Of a stretch of 64,000 nt of DNA, positions 27,009-34,938 are shown piece after piece; position 1 is the stretch's first letter; every line of letters starts with the position of its first letter. Origin of the DNA: a virus; IMG/VR virus record IMGVR_UViG_3300043449_002675, positions 27,969 to 91,968 of that record; one strand, 5' to 3'. Made by a program: the position numbers and the translations under genes. The notes below the pieces were generated by a model. It ran no database searches, was not told the DNA's origin, and was given only the letters and a program-made list of their open reading frames with translations.

Positions 27009-27948
27009 GTTTTTTAACAATAAAGCTTTTGAAATTACTGTCAGTGGATTTAAAAAAGTTCACAACAGAATTTGCGTGTATCGGGCTGTTGGAGGCCTTG
27101 GCGACATCATAGCTATGCGCATGATATTCGAGGATTTTAAGAAAAAATATCCAAAATTTCACCTTACTTGGGCAGTGCCATACAAATATTTTCCTGTGGC
27201 AGACAAACATCCATTTGTGGATGAATTGATTCATTTAGAAGACTTTAAAAAACACAATTATATCGAAGTGTACGACATCACAACCGCATGCGGCAAATAT
27301 GAAACTATGAATGCCAAGGGCAATTTGAAAAACAGGTCCGATATATGGGCAGAACACTTTGGCTTGAAATTAGACAGTCATAATTTGCACATGCCAAGCT
27401 ATCTGGACAGAAAAGAAAAAGTAATTAAAAGACTAACAGAGCTTGGATGGGATAAAAAAAAGAAATTAGTTGCATTTGCTCCAAGGAGTGCAATTGGTAT
27501 TAAAAATATGACTTTTGAGCAAATTAAAACCGTCAAAGATATGACAAATAAATTTTTTATTTTCTGCCTTCATCACGTGCCAATTTTAGAAGTAGAACAA
27601 GTAGGAATCCCAGCGGTTTACAATTTCAGCCTTCAAGAGTGTTTATGTGCTATAGAAATTTCGGATTTCATGATTTCAACAGACACAGGCTTGATGCATG
27701 CTGCTGCCGGCTATGGAAAGCCAACTTTGGCTACTTTTAGCTTTGTAGACGGAGAAACATACTGCAAATATTACCCAAAGGTACAAATTATACAGCTGCA
27801 TTACAAGAACATAGACAATTGGTGCGGACCATGCTATGATTATTCTAAATGTCCTTATACATCTCAAATTACCACAAAACCGTGCCAATCAGAAATATCT
27901 GCAAAAATGTTGCAAGAAAATTGGGACAAACTATTAAATAGATTGTAG
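27007..27948 (+). CDS. Glycosyltransferase, GT9/heptosyltransferase-like
   Basis: A 313-residue protein with a GT-B layout. The N-terminal loop G-G-L-G-D-I-I (residues 29-35) and the C-terminal S-T-D-T-G-L-M-H-A-A-A-G-Y-G-K-P (about 223-239) match the heptosyltransferase family, which adds heptose or other sugars to lipopolysaccharide cores. A small Cys cluster (W-C-G-P-C then K-C-P and K-P-C) near the C-terminus is unusual for the family. The ATG lies in the base of the terminator-like hairpin, so the true start or its control is uncertain; the next in-frame Met (residue 38) would delete the donor loop. Confidence 0.7.
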   Translation: MFFNNKAFEITVSGFKKVHNRICVYRAVGGLGDIIAMRMIFEDFKKKYPKFHLTWAVPYKYFPVADKHPFVDELIHLEDFKKHNYIEVYDITTACGKYETMNAKGNLKNRSDIWAEHFGLKLDSHNLHMPSYLDRKEKVIKRLTELGWDKKKKLVAFAPRSAIGIKNMTFEQIKTVKDMTNKFFIFCLHHVPILEVEQVGIPAVYNFSLQECLCAIEISDFMISTDTGLMHAAAGYGKPTLATFSFVDGETYCKYYPKVQIIQLHYKNIDNWCGPCYDYSKCPYTSQITTKPCQSEISAKMLQENWDKLLNRL

Positions 27949-27968
27949 CTATTTTACTGTATTATTAT

Positions 27969-28217
27969 ATGGCAGTACTTATTGAACCAAGTAATTTGAA
28001 AGTGATCAGCCAAAATGGACAGGTCACATTAGCCCTGCAGATTGAGTTAAATATCAATCTCAACAGCAACGTCACGACTACCGATGCTGGAAATAGTGGA
28101 GGTAGCCACAATTTCAAAACCAGCACAACACCACTCAAAAACGCTCAAGATGAAGAAAAAACAGAATGGTTGGTCCCTGATTTTACAGCTAAAGAAAAGG
28201 TTAAGTTTGGCAAATGA
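27969..28217 (+). CDS. Small hypothetical protein
   Basis: An 82-residue protein starting without a Shine-Dalgarno site directly after ATTATTAT. It has an N-terminal beta part (L-A-L-Q-I-E-L-N-I-N-L-N) and a polar C-terminus ending K-V-K-F-G-K. No family recognised. Its stop lies 47 bases before the actin-like ATPase gene's preferred start, suggesting a shared message. Confidence 0.45.
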   Translation: MAVLIEPSNLKVISQNGQVTLALQIELNINLNSNVTTTDAGNSGGSHNFKTSTTPLKNAQDEEKTEWLVPDFTAKEKVKFGK

Positions 28218-28264
28218 GGGGAGCATATGGCAACAATAGTCCTAGAAAAGAGAAAGGCAAAAAT

Positions 28265-29278
28265 ATGGCAGTTTCAGTTGACGTAGGCACTTATACATTG
28301 GTATCTTGTAAAAGAGATGCCGATAATAATTTTGTCTTCAAGAAAGAAATTAATGCATTTCTTGAATTGCCTTTGGAAAATCGTTTCGTATTTAACATGA
28401 TGAAACAGGCTGGAGTACCGCTAATTGAGCGTGAAAATGTTGCTTATGCACTTGGCGAAGCTGCGGTAAATATGGCATATACTCTACCAAGTCTAGAGCT
28501 AAAGCGACCCATGAAAGATGGCTGCGTAAATCCAAGGGAAAAAGACGCATTCCAAATTATGTCTATTATGTTACACTCATTAATTGAACCGGTTTCAAAA
28601 GATGGCGAAACACTTTATTATTGCGTTCCCGCAAATGCCATCAATCAGGACACAGATGCTGATTATCATCAGAAAGTTATAGAATCAATTTTCCGCAGCT
28701 ATGAAAGTGAACAAGGATTCAAAGTAACACCAAAGCCAATTAATGAAGCTTTGGCTTTGGTTTACTCGGAATTAGCAAATAAAATGTTTACTGGCGTTGG
28801 AATCAGCTGCGGCGGCGGCATGGTTAATGTTTGTTACGCCATGTATGGCAATCCTATATTCCAGTTTGCCATAGTAAATTCTGGCGACTGGATTGACCGT
28901 CAGGCCGCTAAGGCCACAGGCGAATCACCCACTTTCATCAACAAAGAAAAAATGAAGGTAGATCTCACAAAGGAACCAAAAAACTTGGTGGAAAGAGCAA
29001 TAATTACTCAGTACAGACTGATGATTGAAAAAACAATTACTGGAATTAGAGATGGCTTGGCATCTGCAAAGCAATCAGTAAAATCAGAACATCCTGTTGA
29101 TTTTGTTGTTGCTGGTGGAACCAGCATGGCAGTTGGTTTTGTTGAAATATTTACCGAAACTTTGAAGCAGGCTAATCTTAGCATTCAAGTTGGTGATGTA
29201 ATCAGGCCAGCAGAGCCTCTTTACAGCGTTGCCAAGGGATGTTTGATTGCCGCCGAAGCAGCAGACGCAGGAACCTAA
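28265..29278 (+). CDS. Actin-like ATPase (ParM/MreB/FtsA superfamily)
   Basis: The start at 28265 places the phosphate-1 strand at the N-terminus (M-A-V-S-V-D-V-G-T-Y); GAAAGG lies upstream. Other actin-fold signatures are the phosphate-2 loop near residue 178 (G-V-G-I-S-C-G-G-G-M-V-N-V) and the adenosine motif near 280 (V-V-A-G-G-T-S-M-A-V-G-F). Length (337) suits ParM/Alp-type filament proteins, which segregate plasmid or phage DNA or act as cytoskeleton. The classical D-x-G is present as D-V-G. A downstream protein 15 bases away may be its partner. Filament function is inferred, not shown. Confidence 0.75.
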   Translation: MAVSVDVGTYTLVSCKRDADNNFVFKKEINAFLELPLENRFVFNMMKQAGVPLIERENVAYALGEAAVNMAYTLPSLELKRPMKDGCVNPREKDAFQIMSIMLHSLIEPVSKDGETLYYCVPANAINQDTDADYHQKVIESIFRSYESEQGFKVTPKPINEALALVYSELANKMFTGVGISCGGGMVNVCYAMYGNPIFQFAIVNSGDWIDRQAAKATGESPTFINKEKMKVDLTKEPKNLVERAIITQYRLMIEKTITGIRDGLASAKQSVKSEHPVDFVVAGGTSMAVGFVEIFTETLKQANLSIQVGDVIRPAEPLYSVAKGCLIAAEAADAGT

Positions 29279-29293
29279 GAAAGCGAGAATTGA

Positions 29294-29749
29294 ATGACGG
29301 CTTCTAATGTACAAAAGCCGGTACACGATTTGGGTGTAGCGGCTTTTATTCTAATGCAGTCTTTTCAATTGGCAGGAAGAAAAGAAAAAAGTTTTATTTT
29401 CTCCGTGCCAAAAGAAAAACTAAAAGAATTCGAAGACAATAAAACAGCATATCTTTTTAGTGAATTTCACTACTTTGATCACTGCCTAATGGGTCTGAAA
29501 AAACTTGAAGAATACCCTTTCAGTATAAATTCTAATAAATTTGTTACAGATTTGGGTGCTGCTGCATTTTTATTAATGCATAAGTTCAAGTTGGTGGGCA
29601 AAAAAGGACGTGCATTTTACTTCGAATGCAACAGCAAGGAAGATGAATCGCAGTTTGATGATTTAAACTTGCAGTATGCATCTTCAGTATTTCATGACTT
29701 CGATAGCAAGCTTATGAGTCTTAAAAAAATAGGCGAATTCAGCAGATAA
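29294..29749 (+). CDS. Tandem DUF5659-like protein
   Basis: A 151-residue protein made of two copies of one domain. Copy 1 (about 11-70) and copy 2 (about 85-147) share D-L-G-V/A-A-A-F-I/L-L-M, then a basic strand, an F-Y/I-F strand, and H-Y/D-F-D followed by L-M-x-L-K-K. The pattern resembles DUF5659, a small phage and plasmid domain with a helix-strand-helix fold, normally single. It is 15 bases downstream of the actin-like ATPase, so a functional link, for example as an adaptor, is plausible. Confidence 0.55.
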   Translation: MTASNVQKPVHDLGVAAFILMQSFQLAGRKEKSFIFSVPKEKLKEFEDNKTAYLFSEFHYFDHCLMGLKKLEEYPFSINSNKFVTDLGAAAFLLMHKFKLVGKKGRAFYFECNSKEDESQFDDLNLQYASSVFHDFDSKLMSLKKIGEFSR

Positions 29750-29753
29750 AATA

Positions 29754-29761
29754 TATATAAC
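29754..29761 (+). promoter_or_regulatory. TATATAAC box (candidate promoter)
   Basis: TATATAAC followed 12 bases later by the ATG at 29774, with TGAGG in between, the same arrangement as at 2753-2772. Confidence 0.35.
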
Positions 29762-29773
29762 TATTGAGGTTAT

Positions 29774-31033
29774 ATGACTAATTTAGCAAAACTTACAGAA
29801 GCTGCCAAAATATGCTTGACACAAAAGCAATATTTTGGACTTGTTGATAAGATCACGAAACATATAGATGATAGTGTTGCTAAACTGGGTCTAGAACTTA
29901 AGTTGAGTGGTAAAACCATGCCAAAAAGGGGCATGTTTGATCGCCTAAAAAACTGGTGGTCAAACATGTGGCATGGCCACTCAAATGAAAAAAATCCATA
30001 TTACCAGCAAAATAAACTTGGATACTGGGGCAGACCTAGTATGCGAAATGAGATGACTCTCCATGAGTATAAGTTGCTGAAAGATCAATCTGAATCACTA
30101 GAAACAGTTCTGAACGAACGGCTTGCTCTTGATGATTTACTGGATGATTGGCTGCGTAATTTGAAACGAGACGTATTCGATTACATGAGTCAATTCTATT
30201 ACAAGAATGCTAGTACTGACTCTGGGCAAGCATCTGGCGGAGGCAGTCCTCCTGATGACGGATTACCACCATCATCACCAGTTTCATCAACTGCGGCTCC
30301 AGAAGAAACACAATCTCATACGACAAATTTTGAGCCTGAACCAGAAGAAGAAACTGATTCCGATACAGATACTGATACAGGTGATGATATAGGTGATGAA
30401 GTTTCGCCTGCCGAGACAGGAGAAGAAGGCAGCAGTGGCGATTCTGGCGAGGAAACGACTGATAGTTCTAAGTTTTCTCCATTTGATATAACAGGTGCTG
30501 CTGGCGATGAAGACAATCGTGCGTTAAGTTTTCTTAAAATTAGAAAACAAGGTGGCGGAGATCAAAGCGGAGAGCAAAAAAGCGCAACAGATGACTTTTT
30601 AAAATCTTCAGGAACAACTGCTCCACCCGTTTCTGAGGATGATCCATTTTTAAAGTCATTTGAGCGGATGAAAACAGGTCGCCCTAAACGAAGAATTGGA
30701 ACAGATGTAATACGTGCCCCTTTGTCCACCCGACCTACAGGCAGCGGCAAGAAACAAGGTCAAGCTGGCGATAAAGGTGCAGAAACTCCAGCTGTTTCAA
30801 AACCTGCTGCGCCTTTAAGTACTGATAGTTTATTAGCCAAAATAAAAGGGTCACGTTGGACGAAGCGGGAAGAATCATCTGCCTCCGCACATAAAAAAGT
30901 TTTAAATGAAAAGTTTAGAATATCTAAAAAGGATATGGAAAATACCACCCTATATGAGAGAACTCTGGTGTGCTTAGATAAAATGAGAGAACTCAAGTCT
31001 GAAACATTTGCAGAAGATCTTCTACGTTCTTAG
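29774..31033 (+). CDS. Low-complexity acidic protein, possibly virion-associated
   Basis: A 419-residue protein in three parts: a helical, basic and Trp-rich N-terminus (1-145), a long disordered Ser/Thr/Asp/Glu-rich middle (150-260) with S-D-T-D-T-D-T-G repeats, and a Lys/Arg-rich C-terminus. No catalytic motif. Promoter-like box plus TGAGG support the start. Its 3' end overlaps the convergent gene by 41 bases, a long overlap for unrelated strands. Could be an internal virion or DNA-binding protein; that is inference from composition. Confidence 0.45.
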   Translation: MTNLAKLTEAAKICLTQKQYFGLVDKITKHIDDSVAKLGLELKLSGKTMPKRGMFDRLKNWWSNMWHGHSNEKNPYYQQNKLGYWGRPSMRNEMTLHEYKLLKDQSESLETVLNERLALDDLLDDWLRNLKRDVFDYMSQFYYKNASTDSGQASGGGSPPDDGLPPSSPVSSTAAPEETQSHTTNFEPEPEEETDSDTDTDTGDDIGDEVSPAETGEEGSSGDSGEETTDSSKFSPFDITGAAGDEDNRALSFLKIRKQGGGDQSGEQKSATDDFLKSSGTTAPPVSEDDPFLKSFERMKTGRPKRRIGTDVIRAPLSTRPTGSGKKQGQAGDKGAETPAVSKPAAPLSTDSLLAKIKGSRWTKREESSASAHKKVLNEKFRISKKDMENTTLYERTLVCLDKMRELKSETFAEDLLRS

Positions 31034-31328
31034 GCGGTTCTGTAGTATCAGATACCGCCACCGTCTTGCTTTTTTCTTCTGGTTCTTCTATTTCGACTAC
31101 TTTTTCTTCGGCTATAGAAATAATTTTATCAAAAAATAAAAAATTCAAACATTTGGTTTTTATATGTTCATACCAAATTCCTGACTCATCAATTTTAGTA
31201 ACTTTGCCTACAAAATAATCAATCATGCTTTGTTCGTCGAATGATCTGTTTATGGATGGAACAATAAATGTAACAACTTTGTCTATGAAATACCCAAGTT
31301 CTCTTCTTTGCGCACCTGAAAGGTTCAT
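30993..31328 (-). CDS. Hypothetical protein
   Basis: A 111-residue protein; the second of two adjacent ATG codons is chosen because GGAG lies five bases ahead. Its start overlaps the end of the primase-like gene, so the two are likely co-translated. The first 75 residues mix helices and strands (F-V-G-K-V-T-K-I-D-E-S-G-I-W-Y-E); the C-terminus is acidic and charged. No recognisable family. Confidence 0.45.
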   Translation of the reverse strand: MNLSGAQRRELGYFIDKVVTFIVPSINRSFDEQSMIDYFVGKVTKIDESGIWYEHIKTKCLNFLFFDKIISIAEEKVVEIEEPEEKSKTVAVSDTTEPPKNVEDLLQMFQT

Positions 31329-32311
31329 CATATCTCCATTTTCTTGATATTTTGATTAATGTATGCCAAAACAATTTTATCATCAAATTTTTTATACAAT
31401 TCATTCCAATCTTTTGTAATTTCTGGAGGTCTAACAGTCATTACATCATTATAATTGTTGTATTGGATTATTTTGTTGTACATGTTTATTTTTTCTTGGT
31501 CGCCAGCCTCATCTGCATCTAAAGCAATGACTATGTTATAGTAGGATAGAATAATTGATTGTTTTTCACTTAGGAATTTACCGCCGCAGGCTGCGCTTTT
31601 CAATCCACATAGATGTAAGGAATAAGCATCAAATTCTCCTTCACATAAAAACAAAGTATCGCCAATTTCTGGGAACTTGGGGAAATAAATTACATCTTCT
31701 TTGCCAACCCCAATAGCCTTTTCTGGGCCTTTATACCTTAGCGGATTGTTTCCAAGATCTCGGCTGTTAAAATAAACAAGTTTTTTTGCAGAATTGTAAT
31801 ATGGGATTATTACTCTGTTTTCATATTTTCCAGAAGTGCATACCATGAAATCTTCAACGGGGATTTTCCTTGATGCGAGATACTCAGAGGCTCTCTTGTG
31901 ATAGACTGTCGGAGCTTTGTTTATTTCATAAACATTTGGGGGCAAACTAATTACTTTTTGTTCTTTTTCGTAATCGAGATCAACTCTTTCATCCAAAAAA
32001 TTTATGTCGAAGTCAATTTCATCTGTATAGTGCCTGAATGTACTTTGTATTCCAAGCAATTCCATGGCTTTTTGTCTGGTACACTTTTCTACTTCCATAA
32101 CCAAACTAATTAATGTGCCTTTTTTATTTGTTTTCCAGCAGTGATAAACGCCGTATCGTATTTGGTTTTTACCGCCAGAGGGATTGCACCATAATTTTTT
32201 CTTCCTATCTTCTGTAAAGATAGAATCTACGCAAATTTCATCTCCTTTAATATCAACGGAGCCGAATTTTGTTTGTGCCCAATCTAAAAATTTATCGTAC
32301 AAGGTGTCCAT
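31328..32311 (-). CDS. DNA primase-like protein (TOPRIM)
   Basis: The ATG at 32311 is preceded by AGGTGA; a GTG three codons earlier overlaps this site. The 327-residue protein has an N-terminal Zn-finger-like part (W-C-N-P then H-C-W) and a TOPRIM core at about 222-268: L-C-E-G-E-F-D-A, then A-L-D-A-D-E-A-G-D. The E and D-x-D residues are the metal ligands of primases. T4 gp61 and phage DnaG-like proteins share this two-part layout; no helicase follows. It is divergent from a RecB-like nuclease gene, which fits a replication or recombination locus. Confidence 0.75.
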   Translation of the reverse strand: MDTLYDKFLDWAQTKFGSVDIKGDEICVDSIFTEDRKKKLWCNPSGGKNQIRYGVYHCWKTNKKGTLISLVMEVEKCTRQKAMELLGIQSTFRHYTDEIDFDINFLDERVDLDYEKEQKVISLPPNVYEINKAPTVYHKRASEYLASRKIPVEDFMVCTSGKYENRVIIPYYNSAKKLVYFNSRDLGNNPLRYKGPEKAIGVGKEDVIYFPKFPEIGDTLFLCEGEFDAYSLHLCGLKSAACGGKFLSEKQSIILSYYNIVIALDADEAGDQEKINMYNKIIQYNNYNDVMTVRPPEITKDWNELYKKFDDKIVLAYINQNIKKMEI

Positions 32312-32427
32312 AGATATCACCTATAATTATTCATATGAACATAGAACATCTAAGCGTTAGCCGAAGCGGATGCTTTGACCAATGCAAACAACAGTACAAA
32401 TTTAGGTATCACCTCAAGGTGATACCT
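32312..32427. repeat. Three near-identical 11-bp sites, two as a perfect palindrome
   Basis: AGGTATCACCT at 32404-32414 and its exact reverse complement at 32417-32427, separated by CA, form a perfect palindrome inside the RecB-like gene. A one-mismatch copy (AGATATCACCT) lies at 32312-32322 between the divergent starts. Candidate operator or hairpin. Confidence 0.45.
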
Positions 32428-33102
32428 GCAAGGCCAGAACAGCTCTATTTTACTTATGGTAAACTTGTTCATACCGCTGCTGAGCTTTACGTATTAGGCA
32501 AAGGAAGTCGCCCCATAACTGACATTGTAAGCGATTTGCTGCAAGGAAGAATTGATTTTGAAGGCAGCGACAACATTTGCAATTTAGATGATTCGTATTA
32601 TAAAAAGCTATACAAGCATGTTGCTTTTATACAAAGATTTACAGAAAAGGTGGGTTTCGACGGAGAGATAGAATATGAAATCAAGTATGATCTTGATCCG
32701 CCAAACAACAAAAACTTTTTGGGATATATTGATCGTTTGATTTTGAAAAATGATGAAGCAATAATTATTGATTACAAAACTTCAAAAAACAATGCATGGC
32801 GCAAAAACAAAGTTACAATTAAAAAGGATTTACAATTAAATGCATATGCATTGCATGTTCATGAAAAATTTGGAATTGCACCAGAAAAAATACAGGCAGC
32901 TTTGGTTTATCTGGAAGACCCGCAAGTGGTCAGCACTTCTTTTACCAAAAAAGGCTTGGAAGAAACAAAAAACATTTTGAAAAACGCTTATTATTCAATT
33001 GAATCTTTCCCCGAGGATAAGGTAAAAGGTAACGTAGGACATCACTGCACACGATGTGATTATCAAGACGTTTGCCCGTTTTTTGACAGGGCTTCCTTTT
33101 AG
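32335..33102 (+). CDS. RecB/Cas4-like PD-(D/E)XK nuclease
   Basis: A 255-residue protein with the RecB-family set: H46 in L-V-H-T-A-A-E, D133 in G-Y-I-D-R-L, D146 and K148 in I-I-D-Y-K-T-S, and Q167 in Q-L-N-A-Y. Cys residues at 13/17 and 238, 241 and 247 match the split four-cysteine arrangement that holds an Fe-S cluster in Cas4/AddB-type enzymes. It probably processes DNA ends during replication or recombination. There is no Shine-Dalgarno site ahead of the ATG. No CRISPR genes are nearby, so Cas4-like refers only to the fold. Confidence 0.8.
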   Translation: MNIEHLSVSRSGCFDQCKQQYKFRYHLKVIPARPEQLYFTYGKLVHTAAELYVLGKGSRPITDIVSDLLQGRIDFEGSDNICNLDDSYYKKLYKHVAFIQRFTEKVGFDGEIEYEIKYDLDPPNNKNFLGYIDRLILKNDEAIIIDYKTSKNNAWRKNKVTIKKDLQLNAYALHVHEKFGIAPEKIQAALVYLEDPQVVSTSFTKKGLEETKNILKNAYYSIESFPEDKVKGNVGHHCTRCDYQDVCPFFDRASF

Positions 33103-33109
33103 GTGGATC

Positions 33110-33586
33110 ATGGCCAAAGCATATACTTTCTACATTTATAACCATCTTCTGTTTTTGAATGAGAATCAAAGATACGACTTATTCGCCTGCGTGCCTGTAA
33201 AAACAACTGGCATCATGATGAAGTCCAAATTGAGCACAAAAGACCTAGACCCACAGTCAATAAATGAAATTTTTTGCAATTACATAATAGATTGCAACAT
33301 ATCAGAGAACGCAATTGAAATGATGGATAACAAAATAGTAATCCATTTGCCCGCACAAGGAAGTTACGATGAATTTCCTCCTTTCCAGCCCCACAATCTT
33401 GAGAAATATGATCTCTATGATTTGTTGAATAGAAGTGAGGGCGGAAGAGAAGAGTTATTTTATGAAACTGTGAGTGAGGACTTGGCCAGAAAGGTCAAGT
33501 CATATCACAAAATTGAAATCAAGGACGAAAAGCAGTTTGATGATACAGTTGAATTTGTCTCATTTAACATGAGCCAAGTGTCATAG
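33110..33586 (+). CDS. Hypothetical protein
   Basis: The start at 33110 has AGGTGG ahead, eight bases after the nuclease stop. The 158-residue protein starts K-A-Y-T-F-Y-I-Y-N-H-L-L-F-L and has no membrane segment or motif I recognise; the second half is acidic. It is probably co-transcribed with the nuclease. Its last 23 bases overlap the convergent gene. Confidence 0.45.
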   Translation: MAKAYTFYIYNHLLFLNENQRYDLFACVPVKTTGIMMKSKLSTKDLDPQSINEIFCNYIIDCNISENAIEMMDNKIVIHLPAQGSYDEFPPFQPHNLEKYDLYDLLNRSEGGREELFYETVSEDLARKVKSYHKIEIKDEKQFDDTVEFVSFNMSQVS

Positions 33587-34070
33587 CAAACTTCATGCTG
33601 ACTACGTTTCCTGCGGTGATATACAGAGTGGTTCCGAATGAAATAGTGCTTATAAGCAGACCTGAGTATCCTGTATTCACGTTGCAAAGAAACATGTCAG
33701 TAGCGGAGTAACCAGCTCCAGAGCCGGTAAATGAAATTGTTGTGCTTCTTACTTTTGGAGGTGTAACTGCGGGAACAAATTCAAAATTTGTCCCATTTAC
33801 CAAAGGTTGTCTTTGGTATCCGTTACCAGATGGTTCCCCCGATATATCTGCCATAGTTTGACTTGCCGTGATAGTCGAACGATTGTCTAGTCCTACATAG
33901 TATTCCACTGGAACTGTCGTTCCCATAAACATGCAGCTCAATATTAAAGATTGACCGCCGTAATTCAAAACATTTCGGATGTTTTCTTTTTTATAGATTA
34001 TGTTATTTGTATCCTTTTCGGTTACAAGCAGCTCTTCTAGTACAACTAAACCATTCCACGGCTTTTCCAT
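33564..34070 (-). CDS. Putative virion/fibre-associated protein
   Basis: A 168-residue beta-rich protein. A helix-strand N-terminus containing I-I-Y-K-K-E-N-I-R-N-V-L-N-Y-G-G is followed by strands with Gly/Ser/Thr loops and a C-terminal T-L-Y-I-T-A-G-N-V-V-S segment. Its layout recalls the protein at 12381-12899, but identity by eye is low. AAGGTGT precedes the ATG. It stands alone on the minus strand between plus-strand genes. Confidence 0.45.
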   Translation of the reverse strand: MEKPWNGLVVLEELLVTEKDTNNIIYKKENIRNVLNYGGQSLILSCMFMGTTVPVEYYVGLDNRSTITASQTMADISGEPSGNGYQRQPLVNGTNFEFVPAVTPPKVRSTTISFTGSGAGYSATDMFLCNVNTGYSGLLISTISFGTTLYITAGNVVSMKFAMTLGSC

Positions 34071-34114
34071 AATACACCTTTTAATGTTATTTATATCAAC
34101 TTCATATATATTTT

Positions 34115-34561
34115 ATGCATTTTAAAGAATGGTTGCTACAAAATGAAACGGCAGGAGATAGTTGGATTGATCCAACTGCGCAGCCTATACAATGGCTATT
34201 ACGAGCCCAAATAAACGGCGCTCCATTACAGGGCGTTATGAATTTGAGTGATTATCCGCCCGGAAGTATAAGAGATCCGTATAAAGCGGACTTGCTTGCT
34301 AAATTAACAAATTACTTCAAAAGACATAAAAAAGACAAAAAAGATGATATAAAGTTTCATCATGCAAATGAATCATTGAAAAGTAGTGATACCGTTCATG
34401 AAAAGCTTGTAAAGTGGTACATGAAAATGAAGCCTAAAATGCCGAGACCACAGGAATTTAAAGACGCTCCTGACCAGTATACGACTGCTGGCTGGGATGC
34501 CGTAGGTGAGCCGGATACTGGTCAGAGAGCAAATTTCAAAGTTTTACCGAGTTACACTTAG
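34115..34561 (+). CDS. Hypothetical protein, F-K-E-W-L N-terminus
   Basis: A 148-residue protein beginning M-H-F-K-E-W-L-L-Q-N-E, similar to the start of the repeat protein at 58216. A basic Lys-rich patch (residues 68-78) and another at 108-116 follow. No Shine-Dalgarno site; CATATATATTTT precedes the ATG. Small basic proteins with this kind of N-terminus can be internal head proteins in T4-like phages, but the prohead-protease cleavage rule is not met here. Confidence 0.45.
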   Translation: MHFKEWLLQNETAGDSWIDPTAQPIQWLLRAQINGAPLQGVMNLSDYPPGSIRDPYKADLLAKLTNYFKRHKKDKKDDIKFHHANESLKSSDTVHEKLVKWYMKMKPKMPRPQEFKDAPDQYTTAGWDAVGEPDTGQRANFKVLPSYT

Positions 34562-34857
34562 TCGCCGAGACTTTCATCGTCATCGTCTTCGTCGTCCCAG
34601 TCTTCGTCGGCGTCGTCGTCGTCATCTTCCCATTCGTCATCATCTTCGTAGTCGTCCTCATCCTCATCATCGTCGTCTTCATCCTCATCGGGATCTTCCC
34701 ATAAATCATCCTCTTCTTCTTCTTCTTCGTCCTCATCTCCATCCATCCATTCTTCTTCCCAACCATCCTCATCGTCCTCATCTTCATCCTCTGGGTAGGA
34801 TATTGCGCCGATGACAGGGTCGAGATACCTCTCTTCAATTAAATCCAAAATAGTCAT
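34558..34857 (-). CDS. Ultra-acidic small protein
   Basis: A 99-residue protein of which about two thirds are Asp or Glu from residue 23 on, interspersed with Trp. The N-terminus (M-T-I-L-D-L-I-E-E-R-Y) is a normal amphipathic helix and the last residues are S-L-G-D. It may mimic DNA or bind basic partners, which is inference from charge. Its ribosome site AAGGAGG lies beyond a 7-bp hairpin, 18 bases from the ATG. It overlaps the convergent gene at 34561 by four bases. Confidence 0.5.
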   Translation of the reverse strand: MTILDLIEERYLDPVIGAISYPEDEDEDDEDGWEEEWMDGDEDEEEEEEDDLWEDPDEDEDDDDEDEDDYEDDDEWEDDDDDADEDWDDEDDDDESLGD

Positions 34858-34863
34858 AATTTT

Positions 34864-34881
34864 GGGGAGAAGTATCTCCCC
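34864..34881 (-). promoter_or_regulatory. Hairpin between ribosome site and start of the acidic gene
   Basis: GGGGAGA at 34864-34870 and TCTCCCC at 34875-34881 pair around AGTA. On the minus strand AAGGAGG (34881-34887) adjoins the hairpin on the 5' side and the ATG lies seven bases beyond it, so folding would bring the ribosome site close to the start. Confidence 0.35.
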
Positions 34882-34938
34882 CTCCTTTCTGTTAATAAAA
34901 ATATTATATGTAACAACAAGTAATTTATAAAAATATTT

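Noticed and set aside
28226-28285. 19-codon frame with GAGGGGAGC upstream, before the actin-like ATPase
   Set aside because: The purine-rich site is good but the peptide is very short and out of frame with the ATPase; it may be a chance or a leader, not supported enough to list.
32335-33102. Cas4 of a phage CRISPR system
   Set aside because: The fold and Cys pattern fit Cas4/RecB, but no cas1, cas2 or repeats are nearby, so a recombination nuclease is simpler.
34506-34814. Plus-strand Arg/His/Pro-rich frame across the acidic gene
   Set aside because: It is the antisense of Asp/Glu codons, which always gives such composition; the minus-strand frame has a ribosome site.
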